A stretch of 64,000 bases of DNA. Origin: Sulfitobacter sp. F26204. GTDB lineage: Bacteria; Pseudomonadota; Alphaproteobacteria; Rhodobacterales; Rhodobacteraceae. The position numbers and the translations under genes are program-made. This document shows, piece by piece, positions 57,301-64,000 of this stretch (positions within the stretch are counted from its first letter, which is position 1; every line of letters starts with the position of its first letter). The DNA is taken from contig NZ_JAPMLQ010000001.1 of assembly GCF_026410305.1 (NCBI RefSeq), forward strand, positions 186,001 through 250,000, in the 5' to 3' direction. The notes under the pieces were generated by a model. It made no database searches, was not told the origin of the DNA, and saw only the letters and a program-made list of their open reading frames with translations.

Positions 57301-58044
57301 TTACAGCTTCCAGCCGGAATGGAGCGCGGCGATTCCCATGCTCAGATTCCGGTATTTTGCCTGTTCGAAACCAGCTTGTTTTACCATATCCAGAAACGTT
57401 TCCTGATCAGGAAAGTTTCTAATGGATTCAACTAGATATTGGTAACTATCACGATCATTGGCGATGATCTGACCCATGCGCGGGATCACATTGAAGCTGT
57501 AAAGATCATAGGCTTTCTGCATCATGGGATTGGGCAGCTGGCTGAATTCCAGCACCATCAGTCTGCCACCGGGGCGCAGCACGCGAAAGGCCTCGTTCAG
57601 CGCTTCTTGGGGACGAGTGACATTGCGAATGCCAAAGCTGATCGTATAAACATCAAAGGAATTATCTTCGAAGGGCAGCGCCATCGCATCTCCCACTACC
57701 CAATCAAGGCTATCCTCCATTGCGGCAGCTTCGGCACGTTTGCGCCCTTCAACCAGCATCTCTTCAGTCAGATCACAGACAGTGGCATGGCCGGACCCGG
57801 CGCGTTTCAGGAATTTGAACGATACATCCCCCGTACCGCCCGCCACATCCAGCAGTTTTTGACCGGCACGCGGGGCCAGCCAGTCCATCATCGCTTCTTT
57901 CCATATTCGATGAATGCCAACACTCATCACATCATTCATGATGTCGTATTTGTTGGCGACATCTGAAAAAAGGCTGCGCACCATGCCGGCCTTGTCATCT
58001 TCACGGATGGTTCGGGCCCCAAAATGCGTGGTCTTGTCAGTCAT
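57301..58044 (-). CDS. ubiE: Ubiquinone/menaquinone methyltransferase UbiE
   Basis: The 247-residue SAM methyltransferase has [31 protein letters not shown] and [16 protein letters not shown], all UbiE signatures. It methylates the C2 position of the quinone ring. The start MTDKTTHFG at 58044 has GAGG at suitable spacing; an ATG two codons earlier is possible. It is divergent from mutM. Confidence 0.95.
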   Translation of the reverse strand: MTDKTTHFGARTIREDDKAGMVRSLFSDVANKYDIMNDVMSVGIHRIWKEAMMDWLAPRAGQKLLDVAGGTGDVSFKFLKRAGSGHATVCDLTEEMLVEGRKRAEAAAMEDSLDWVVGDAMALPFEDNSFDVYTISFGIRNVTRPQEALNEAFRVLRPGGRLMVLEFSQLPNPMMQKAYDLYSFNVIPRMGQIIANDRDSYQYLVESIRNFPDQETFLDMVKQAGFEQAKYRNLSMGIAALHSGWKL

Positions 58045-58137
58045 GGTCATCGCCTCGATATTGCTTTGGTCGAGATATAGCGCCAAAGCCTTAGATACAA
58101 ACAGCCATTTGCCGCAGGGCCGCAAGCAGGAGACAAC

Positions 58138-58989
58138 ATGCCAGAGCTTCCCGAAGTTGAAACCGTGATGCGGGGGCTGTCCCCGGCAATGACAGGCGTG
58201 GTAATTGTGCATGCCGAAGTAAACCGGCCCGATCTGCGATGGCCATTCCCCGAACGGATGGCGGAACGGCTGACCGGGCAAACGGTAAAGCAGCTGCGCC
58301 GCCGATCCAAATACATTCTCGCAGATCTCTCCTCGGGAGAATCACTCTTGATTCATCTGGGCATGTCAGGGCGCATGTTGGTTTCTGGTGATCCATTGGG
58401 CCAGTTTGTCCATGAGCACCCCGCAGCGGAAAAGCACGACCATGTCGTGTTGCATATGGATAACGGTGCGCGGATTACGTTTAATGATCCACGGCGGTTT
58501 GGCGCAATGGACCTGTTGGACACTGTGACGGCTGCACAACACAAGTTGCTGGCCTCGATCGGGCCGGAACCTTTGGGCAATGACTTTCACGAGGCGCAGT
58601 TGATCAACGCTTTTGCGGGGCGCAAAACGCCTGTCAAATCCGCCTTGCTGGATCAACGGCTGGTTGCCGGTCTTGGAAATATCTATGTCTGCGAAGCACT
58701 TTACAGGGCGGGGATACATCCGGCGCGCAAGGCCGGACATATATCCAAGTCGCGCGTCGCTTCCCTTGTCCCGATCATCCGCGATGTATTAGGCGCTGCA
58801 ATCGAAGCTGGGGGGTCATCGCTCAAGGATTTTCGGCGCGCAGATGGCGAACTGGGATATTTCCAACACAGTTTTGATGTCTATGGCCGCGAGGGAGATC
58901 GTTGTCGAACGCCCGAATGCACAGAACAAATCAAAAGGATTGTGCAGGCGGGGCGGTCGACATTCTATTGCAGTCAATGTCAAAGATAG
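58138..58989 (+). CDS. mutM: Formamidopyrimidine-DNA glycosylase MutM (Fpg)
   Basis: The 283-residue repair enzyme starts [10 protein letters not shown], so Pro becomes the catalytic N-terminus after Met removal and Glu follows. It has the H2TH segment ([23 protein letters not shown], shown as [14 protein letters not shown]) and a C-terminal zinc finger ([14 protein letters not shown]). It removes 8-oxoguanine and Fapy lesions. Confidence 0.96.
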   Translation: MPELPEVETVMRGLSPAMTGVVIVHAEVNRPDLRWPFPERMAERLTGQTVKQLRRRSKYILADLSSGESLLIHLGMSGRMLVSGDPLGQFVHEHPAAEKHDHVVLHMDNGARITFNDPRRFGAMDLLDTVTAAQHKLLASIGPEPLGNDFHEAQLINAFAGRKTPVKSALLDQRLVAGLGNIYVCEALYRAGIHPARKAGHISKSRVASLVPIIRDVLGAAIEAGGSSLKDFRRADGELGYFQHSFDVYGREGDRCRTPECTEQIKRIVQAGRSTFYCSQCQR

Positions 58990-59054
58990 CTTGAAACGCC
59001 CTTGGCCCATGTTATTCACGAAACCCAGTGCGAAACAAAAGAGAGCATCGCCAA

Positions 59055-59831
59055 ATGGCCTATGAAACGATCACCCTTGACGTGGACAACCATGTGGCAC
59101 TGGTCACATTGAACCGGCCGGACGCCATGAACGCGTTGAATGATGTGTTGATGGAGGAACTGGCCGAAGCCTTGAAAAGCTGTCAGGAAAACGAAAAGGT
59201 ACGCTGCATTGTGATCACCGGATCGGAAAAGGCCTTTGCCGCCGGTGCCGACATCGCGATGATGAAGGACAAATCGTTCGTCGACGTCTTTGCCGGTGAT
59301 CTTTTTACACCCGAAACAGACCAGATCATGCGCGTGCGCAAACCAATCATCGCTGCTGTATCCGGCTATGCGCTGGGCGGCGGCTGCGAATTGGCGATGA
59401 TGTGTGACTTTATCATCTGCTCGGAAACGGCCAAGTTCGGTCAACCCGAGATCAATCTTGGTGTGGTGGCAGGCATCGGCGGCACACAGCGTCTGACGCG
59501 TCTGGTGGGCAAGTCCAAAGCGATGGATATGAACCTTACGGGCCGTTTCATGGACGCCGAAGAGGCCGAGCGCTCGGGCCTTGTGTCGCGCGTTGTGCCT
59601 GTGAAAAAGCTGATGGACGAGGCACTGGGCGCCGCGGGCAAGATCGCTGAAAAGTCGATGATCACGGTGATGGTTGTAAAAGAGGCAGTAAACCGCGCCT
59701 ATGAGGTGCCTTTGCGCGAAGGTCTGCTGTTTGAACGTCGCGTGTTCCATTCGTTGTTCGCGACCGAAGACCAGAAAGAAGGCATGAGCGCGTTTCTGGA
59801 GAAGCGGGAAGCGCAGTTCCGGGACAAGTGA
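59055..59831 (+). CDS. Enoyl-CoA hydratase
   Basis: The 258-residue crotonase has the oxyanion-hole segments FAAGADIAMM and ALGGGCELAMMCD, the catalytic glutamate region FGQPEINLGVVAGIGGTQRL (20 residues) and length typical of short-chain hydratases. It acts in fatty-acid beta-oxidation. The start at 59055 fits MAYETI of the family; only a weak ribosome site is seen. Confidence 0.93.
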   Translation: MAYETITLDVDNHVALVTLNRPDAMNALNDVLMEELAEALKSCQENEKVRCIVITGSEKAFAAGADIAMMKDKSFVDVFAGDLFTPETDQIMRVRKPIIAAVSGYALGGGCELAMMCDFIICSETAKFGQPEINLGVVAGIGGTQRLTRLVGKSKAMDMNLTGRFMDAEEAERSGLVSRVVPVKKLMDEALGAAGKIAEKSMITVMVVKEAVNRAYEVPLREGLLFERRVFHSLFATEDQKEGMSAFLEKREAQFRDK

Positions 59832-59868
59832 TCAAGGAACGCTGGCTTTCCTGCAAAGCAGAAAACGC

Positions 59869-60246
59869 TCACGTGCCAAACCCTTCATCTGACCTGAGCG
59901 CACAACGATTTCCATCTGGGTCGTGAAACTCTGCGGTTGTGCCCCAGGAATGTTCCATGACCTTTACAGTGACGCCTTTTCTTTGGAGCGTGTCACTGGT
60001 GGCTTTAACATCTTCAACATTAAAGCGGAATTTGACCGGTGACATTTCGATGGGCTTTGGACCGTCATATGCGATACCATCATTTTCAACCATCAGATAT
60101 GTATCTCCAAGGCTAAAGGTGGTCAGCCGCTCTTCCTCCCGGTCAATCCTGTGCAACAGATCCAGTTCAAGTATGTCCCGGTAAAAAGCCACACAGTCAT
60201 TATATCTTTTTGTGAAAAGAATAATTCCGGCCCTTGTGTATCGCAT
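59869..60246 (-). CDS. VOC-superfamily (glyoxalase-like) protein
   Basis: The 125-residue protein has paired beta-alpha-beta units (GIILFTKRYNDCVAFYRDILELDLL in pieces VAFYRDILELDLL; VKFRFNVEDV; EFHDPDGNRCAL). Metal ligands and substrate are not evident. It is convergent with the hydratase gene, with 37 bases between. Confidence 0.82.
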   Translation of the reverse strand: MRYTRAGIILFTKRYNDCVAFYRDILELDLLHRIDREEERLTTFSLGDTYLMVENDGIAYDGPKPIEMSPVKFRFNVEDVKATSDTLQRKGVTVKVMEHSWGTTAEFHDPDGNRCALRSDEGFGT

Positions 60247-60550
60247 TTTCCATCCTTCCGTGTCGTAAAGTAACGATCATTGCGCTCGTACCCACCCTGA
60301 CGCTACAGGTTGAAGCATGGTTTAGCTCAAGCGGAATTTTTGGTGATTTGGTGTTTCTCTGCAGTCGCAACGCGGCCAGAACGCAGCACACCTTTACAAC
60401 CTCCCCACTTCCCGTCTATAGCCCGCCTCATACATGCGCGTGCAGCCCGCTCAGGCTAGAATCACCTTCCCAAATGGGGAACCGTTTCAAAGCGGTCAGG
60501 GTTTGGCGTCACGCGTCGAAATTTTGAATATGACCCAAAGGTAGATCCGC
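60247..60550. other. Gap upstream of rpsT, no gene seen
   Basis: This 304-base stretch holds the promoter region for rpsT and for the divergent VOC gene. A plus-strand open frame of 97 codons (60234-60527) lacks a ribosome site and has no protein-like pattern. AAAGG lies before the rpsT ATG. I see no RNA gene. Confidence 0.5.
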
Positions 60551-60814
60551 ATGGCCAATACACCACAGTCCAAAAAACGCGCACGTCAGAACGAGAAGCG
60601 TTTCCAGATCAACAAAGCACGACGTTCGCGCATCCGCACATACCTGCGCAAAGTCGAGGAAGCCATCGAATCTGGCGTCAAAGAAGACGCAGTTGCAGCG
60701 CTGCGCGCCGCCCAGCCAGAGCTGATGCGCGGTGTGACCAAGGGTGTTTATCACAAGAACACAGCAAGCCGGAAAATGTCCCGTCTTGCGGCGCGCGTCA
60801 AAGCGATCGGCTGA
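60551..60814 (+). CDS. rpsT: 30S ribosomal protein S20
   Basis: The 87-residue, highly basic protein ([40 protein letters not shown]) is S20 of the small subunit. AAAGG lies 8-12 bases before the ATG. A strong terminator follows at 60868. Confidence 0.97.
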   Translation: MANTPQSKKRARQNEKRFQINKARRSRIRTYLRKVEEAIESGVKEDAVAALRAAQPELMRGVTKGVYHKNTASRKMSRLAARVKAIG

Positions 60815-60867
60815 GACGAACCATCACGCCGGGTTTTTCTTTTACGAAAAACGGCTAATAGATTGAT

Positions 60868-60899
60868 AAAAAAGGCGTCGGAATTCCGGCGCCTTTTTT
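60868..60899. terminator. Bidirectional terminator after rpsT
   Basis: Six A, GGCGTCGG-AATT-CCGGCGCC (one T-G wobble), six T. The 8-bp GC stem flanked by A and T runs is a classic intrinsic terminator. Confidence 0.93.
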
Positions 60900-61336
60900 G
60901 GTTCATGTTCGGTCTCAAAATTGACGCATAGATTCTTTTCCAGCATTTCATGAGTCAAGTTTGAAGATGTGTTGAAGCGAACCCTGAACACTTGGTAATA
61001 GAGACATGCGAGTCACTTCGCAGGGGGGACAGGCTTTGGGTTTTGGGTGTAAATTGCATCCGATCCAAAAAAACCAAAGTAAGTCAAAAGGTCGAATGGC
61101 CAGAAAAGGCGAACTGCAAATTGTGCTGCCGCACATTTGCCCTGTCACAAAAAAGTCGAGCAGACGACCGCGTCTGACGCAAAGGTACAATCAATTGTAC
61201 CCGATTCGTCAGATTGGTTTTCTGTGAGTGTGTCTACTGGACGCAAGTTGGTTTCACTGCTGAGGCCGAACCAAAACTTGTGGGCGGTGGTTTTGATACG
61301 AGTTGGGTGCCGGTGTGTAAGCCGGTGTGGGGAAAT
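60900..61336 (+). promoter_or_regulatory. dnaA upstream region with a perfect palindrome
   Basis: This 437-base gap before dnaA holds GGTACAATCAATTGTACC at 61184-61201, an 8-bp perfect inverted repeat around two bases and a likely protein site about 136 bases before the dnaA start. I see no TTATCCACA-type DnaA boxes, so I do not call oriC here. No gene is evident. Confidence 0.45.
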
Positions 61337-62716
61337 ATGGACAGAAAGAACGACATGACGCAGGATCATTGGGGTGATATCAGGCAGCGGCTATTAAAGA
61401 CTGTCGGTCAGAACAACTACACAACCTGGATCGAGCCGATTGTTCCGGGTGACATTGTCGATAACATTGCGACACTGAATGTACCGACAACCTTTTTCGG
61501 CAACTACGTCAGTCAGAATTTTGCCGATCTTATCCTGCATGAAATCAACGCCGCTGGGCTAGAAGCCGCGCGCCTGAACTTTGCTCTTTGTGCCAAACCC
61601 GCAACCAATGTCCCGACTTCACCCGCCGTGATTCGCCAGGCCGCGACCGCACCCAAACCGTCGGCATCAAGCATTTCCTCAACCGCTCCGCTGGATCCAC
61701 GTTTCAGCTTTGACAATTTTGTTGTCGGTAAGCCCAACGAATTGGCCCATGCCGCAGCACGCCGTGTCGCAGAAGGCGGACCTGTGACCTTTAATCCATT
61801 GTTTCTTTATGGCGGCGTTGGCCTGGGCAAAACCCACCTGATGCATGCAATCGCGGCTGAACTGAAACAACGCAAACCCGAAATGAACGTGCTCTATCTC
61901 TCTGCCGAGCAATTCATGTATCGCTTTGTCCAGGCCCTGCGCGACCGCAAGATGATGGACTTCAAAGAACTGTTTCGTTCCGTTGACGTGCTGATGGTTG
62001 ATGACGTCCAGTTCATCGCCGGCAAAGACAGCACCCAGGAAGAGTTCTTTCATACTTTCAATGCACTGGTCGACCAGCACAAACAGATCATTATTTCAGC
62101 GGATCGCGCGCCGACAGACATCAAAGACCTCGAAGATCGCGTTCAGTCACGGCTGCAATGCGGTTTGGTCGTCGATTTGCACCCGACAGATTATGAACTG
62201 CGCCTTGGTATCCTGCAAAGCAAGCTGGAAGTGCAGCAAAAAACCTATCCGGGCCTTGAAGTCGACAAGACCGTTTTGGAATTTCTGGCGCACCGCATCA
62301 CCTCGAACGTGCGTGTTCTGGAGGGTGCCCTGACGCGGCTGTTTGCCTTTGCTTCGCTGGTCGGGCGCGAGATCAACATGGAGTTGACACAGGATTGTCT
62401 GGCCGACGTTCTGCGTTCCAGTGAACGTAAGGTTACGGTTGAAGAAATTCAGCGCAAGGTCAGCGAGCATTATAACATCCGTTTGAGCGACATGATCGGT
62501 CCCAAACGTCTGCGCAGTTATGCCCGCCCCCGTCAGGTTGCAATGTATCTCAGCAAACAATTGACCAGCCGGTCCTTGCCCGAAATCGGACGCCGGTTCG
62601 GCGGGCGCGACCATACGACAGTGATGCACGGCGTGCGCCGGATCGAAGAGCTCAAGCAATCCGATAGCCAGATCGCGGAAGACCTTGAATTGCTTGGTCG
62701 CGCGCTCAAGTCCTGA
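61337..62716 (+). CDS. dnaA: Chromosomal replication initiator DnaA
   Basis: DnaA melts oriC and loads the helicase. The 459-residue protein has domain I (HWGDIRQRLLKTVGQNNYTTWI), a Pro/Ser/Thr-rich linker, the AAA+ domain with Walker A GGVGLGKTH and Walker B LMVDDVQF, and the C-terminal DNA-binding signature GGRDHTTVMHGVRRIE. The start could be 61337 (MDRKND, near GTGGGG) or 61355 (MTQDHW, the usual roseobacter form). A longer frame to 61214 is unlikely. Confidence 0.97.
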   Translation: MDRKNDMTQDHWGDIRQRLLKTVGQNNYTTWIEPIVPGDIVDNIATLNVPTTFFGNYVSQNFADLILHEINAAGLEAARLNFALCAKPATNVPTSPAVIRQAATAPKPSASSISSTAPLDPRFSFDNFVVGKPNELAHAAARRVAEGGPVTFNPLFLYGGVGLGKTHLMHAIAAELKQRKPEMNVLYLSAEQFMYRFVQALRDRKMMDFKELFRSVDVLMVDDVQFIAGKDSTQEEFFHTFNALVDQHKQIIISADRAPTDIKDLEDRVQSRLQCGLVVDLHPTDYELRLGILQSKLEVQQKTYPGLEVDKTVLEFLAHRITSNVRVLEGALTRLFAFASLVGREINMELTQDCLADVLRSSERKVTVEEIQRKVSEHYNIRLSDMIGPKRLRSYARPRQVAMYLSKQLTSRSLPEIGRRFGGRDHTTVMHGVRRIEELKQSDSQIAEDLELLGRALKS

Positions 62717-62747
62717 GCTATTTTTTGACAGGCTTTGATGTTTTCTT

Positions 62748-62774
62748 GAGGGGCCTTCTGGCCCCTCTTGCATT
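62748..62774 (+). terminator. Terminator between dnaA and dnaN
   Basis: GAGGGGCC (62748-62755), loop TTCT, GGCCCCTC (62760-62767), then TTGCATTT. It suggests dnaN has its own promoter or is partly uncoupled from dnaA. Confidence 0.7.
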
Positions 62775-62857
62775 TAATCCCACAAAGCCTCAAAAGTCTT
62801 GCGCAAGCGGGGGAACCGGGTAGTCTGCCTTTCCCGGCAGTTATTGGGAGTAGGCAT

Positions 62858-63976
62858 ATGAAATTTAGCATCGAACGGGCCGCATTGCTCAAGGCGGTCA
62901 GCCAGGCGCAATCTGTTGTGGAACGTCGCAACACAATCCCGATCCTCGCCAACGTGCTGATCGAAGCCGAAGGTAGCGATGTGTCGTTCCGTGCTACGGA
63001 CCTGGACATCGAAGTGGTAGATAAGGTTGGTGCGCAGGTCGAGCGCGCCGGGGCGACCACGGTTTCTGCCACGATGCTGCACGAAATTGTCCGTAAACTG
63101 CCGGACGGAGCGTTGATCAACCTGACAGCTGATCTTGCAGCGGGACGCATGACCGTTGAGGCCGGGCGTTCCAATTTCTCGTTGGCCACACTACCACGAG
63201 AAGACTTCCCGGTGATGGCAACCTCTGAATACGCCTCAAACTTCAGTGCAGACGCAAAGGTTCTGCGTCGTCTGTTCGACAAATCCAAATTTGCGATCTC
63301 CACCGAAGAAACGCGGTACTATCTGAACGGCGTCTATATGCACATTTCCGATGCGGATGGCGGTAAGGTCCTGCGCTGTGTCGCGACCGACGGACACCGG
63401 CTTGCGCGTATTGATGCAGATTTGCCTGAAGGTGCAGCCGATATGCCCGGCGTGATCGTTCCACGAAAAACCGTAGGCGAATTGCGTAAGCTGCTGGATG
63501 ACGATGACATGAAGATCGCAGTGTCCGTATCCGAAACCAAAATAAGATTTGCCACTCCCGAAATCACCCTGACTTCAAAGGTCATTGACGGCACATTCCC
63601 CGATTATACCCGCGTGATCCCACAAGGAAACACACGTAAAATGGAAGTGGACGCCTCTGATTTTGCAGCGGCTGTTGACCGTGTGGCGACCGTCAGCTCC
63701 GAACGTTCTCGCGCTGTGAAACTGCAACTGGACGAAGACCGGTTGGTCCTGTCCGTGAATGCGCCAGACAGTGGCGCAGCAGAAGAAGAACTGGTTGTGG
63801 CCTATGGGGACGAACGTCTTGAGATCGGGTTTAACGCGAAATACCTGCTGGAAATCGCCAGTCAGGTCGACCGCGAAAATGCTGTTTTCCTGTTCAACTC
63901 GTCGGGTGATCCGACGTTGATGCGCGAAGGCAACGACATGTCCGCTGTCTATGTCGTCATGCCGATGCGTGTTTGA
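62858..63976 (+). CDS. dnaN: DNA polymerase III beta sliding clamp DnaN
   Basis: The 372-residue protein has the three-domain clamp pattern: MKFSIERAALLKAVSQAQSVVERRNTIPIL (start in pieces MKFSIERAALL; RRNTIPILANV), RCVATDGHRLA in the second domain and the conserved C-terminus YVVMPMRV. GGGAG lies before the ATG at 62858. It tethers polymerase III to DNA. Confidence 0.97.
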   Translation: MKFSIERAALLKAVSQAQSVVERRNTIPILANVLIEAEGSDVSFRATDLDIEVVDKVGAQVERAGATTVSATMLHEIVRKLPDGALINLTADLAAGRMTVEAGRSNFSLATLPREDFPVMATSEYASNFSADAKVLRRLFDKSKFAISTEETRYYLNGVYMHISDADGGKVLRCVATDGHRLARIDADLPEGAADMPGVIVPRKTVGELRKLLDDDDMKIAVSVSETKIRFATPEITLTSKVIDGTFPDYTRVIPQGNTRKMEVDASDFAAAVDRVATVSSERSRAVKLQLDEDRLVLSVNAPDSGAAEEELVVAYGDERLEIGFNAKYLLEIASQVDRENAVFLFNSSGDPTLMREGNDMSAVYVVMPMRV

Positions 63977-64000
63977 GGGAAACGGATTATTTGAAATATT

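Noticed and set aside
60234-60527. 97-codon frame upstream of rpsT
   Set aside because: No ribosome site or domain, and it overlaps the VOC gene start. Treated as non-coding.
60815-61336. oriC
   Set aside because: Position next to dnaA is suggestive, but no consensus DnaA boxes or clear AT-rich unwinding element were seen.
61214-61336. Extended N-terminus of DnaA
   Set aside because: The extra ~41 residues do not resemble domain I and no ribosome site precedes the earlier start.

Overview
The window looks like chromosomal DNA from a marine alphaproteobacterium of the Roseobacter group (Rhodobacterales). The evidence is a complete-looking run of aerobic (cob-type) corrin ring genes, Hint-domain exported proteins, a DapD/DapE lysine branch, a dnaA-dnaN pair next to rpsT, and uniformly GC-rich, tightly overlapping genes. 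I see no rRNA, tRNA, insertion sequence, prophage or CRISPR array. Genus and species cannot be set from the sequence alone.

Layout. 1-1181: 3' end of a queuosine-precursor transporter (yhhQ), a candidate structured RNA carrying an 18-codon ORF, and the ribosome-rescue hydrolase arfB. 1265-17087: a cobalamin locus read mainly leftwards from a B12 riboswitch: cbtB, cbtA, a His-rich exported protein, a DUF1636 protein, cobW, cobN, cobG, cobH, cobI, cobJ, then cobL, cobE, cobM, cobB, cobA, a second DUF1636 protein and cobF. cobK lies antisense in the middle, and cobF is frameshifted in a G10 tract. Together these genes take up cobalt, build the corrin ring from uroporphyrinogen III to hydrogenobyrinic acid a,c-diamide and supply a cobaltochelatase subunit. 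cobST and the late nucleotide-loop genes are not in the window.

17247-22980: an EamA transporter, NAD salvage (pncB, pncA) around a membrane-anchored NYN nuclease, tRNA hydroxylase trhO and an MFS transporter. 23049-33920: a polyamine-type locus with an ABC importer (binding protein, ATPase, two permeases), a PuuB-like FAD amine oxidase, a three-domain kinase / M23-like / class III aminotransferase fusion, a GntR-family regulator and an omega-aminotransferase. Both promoter regions flanking the regulator gene share an AATTTGATCA motif.

33915-50733: a lytic transglycosylase, a WYL regulator, a GST-like protein, an rnr-dapE operon, a pair of Hint-domain proteins (one intact, one with both catalytic positions lost) lying between dapE and dapD, a LOG protein, a PTP-like phosphatase, rlmN, an IalB-like protein and an asparaginase of the Rhizobium etli type. 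50748-57297: a YCII protein, serine biosynthesis (serB divergent from serC-serA, with a possible serC RNA leader), a PPP-family phosphatase and ubiB. 57301-64000: ubiE, mutM, enoyl-CoA hydratase, a VOC protein, rpsT, dnaA and dnaN. Gene ends overlap repeatedly in convergent pairs, and several operon junctions are ATGA or TGATG couplings.
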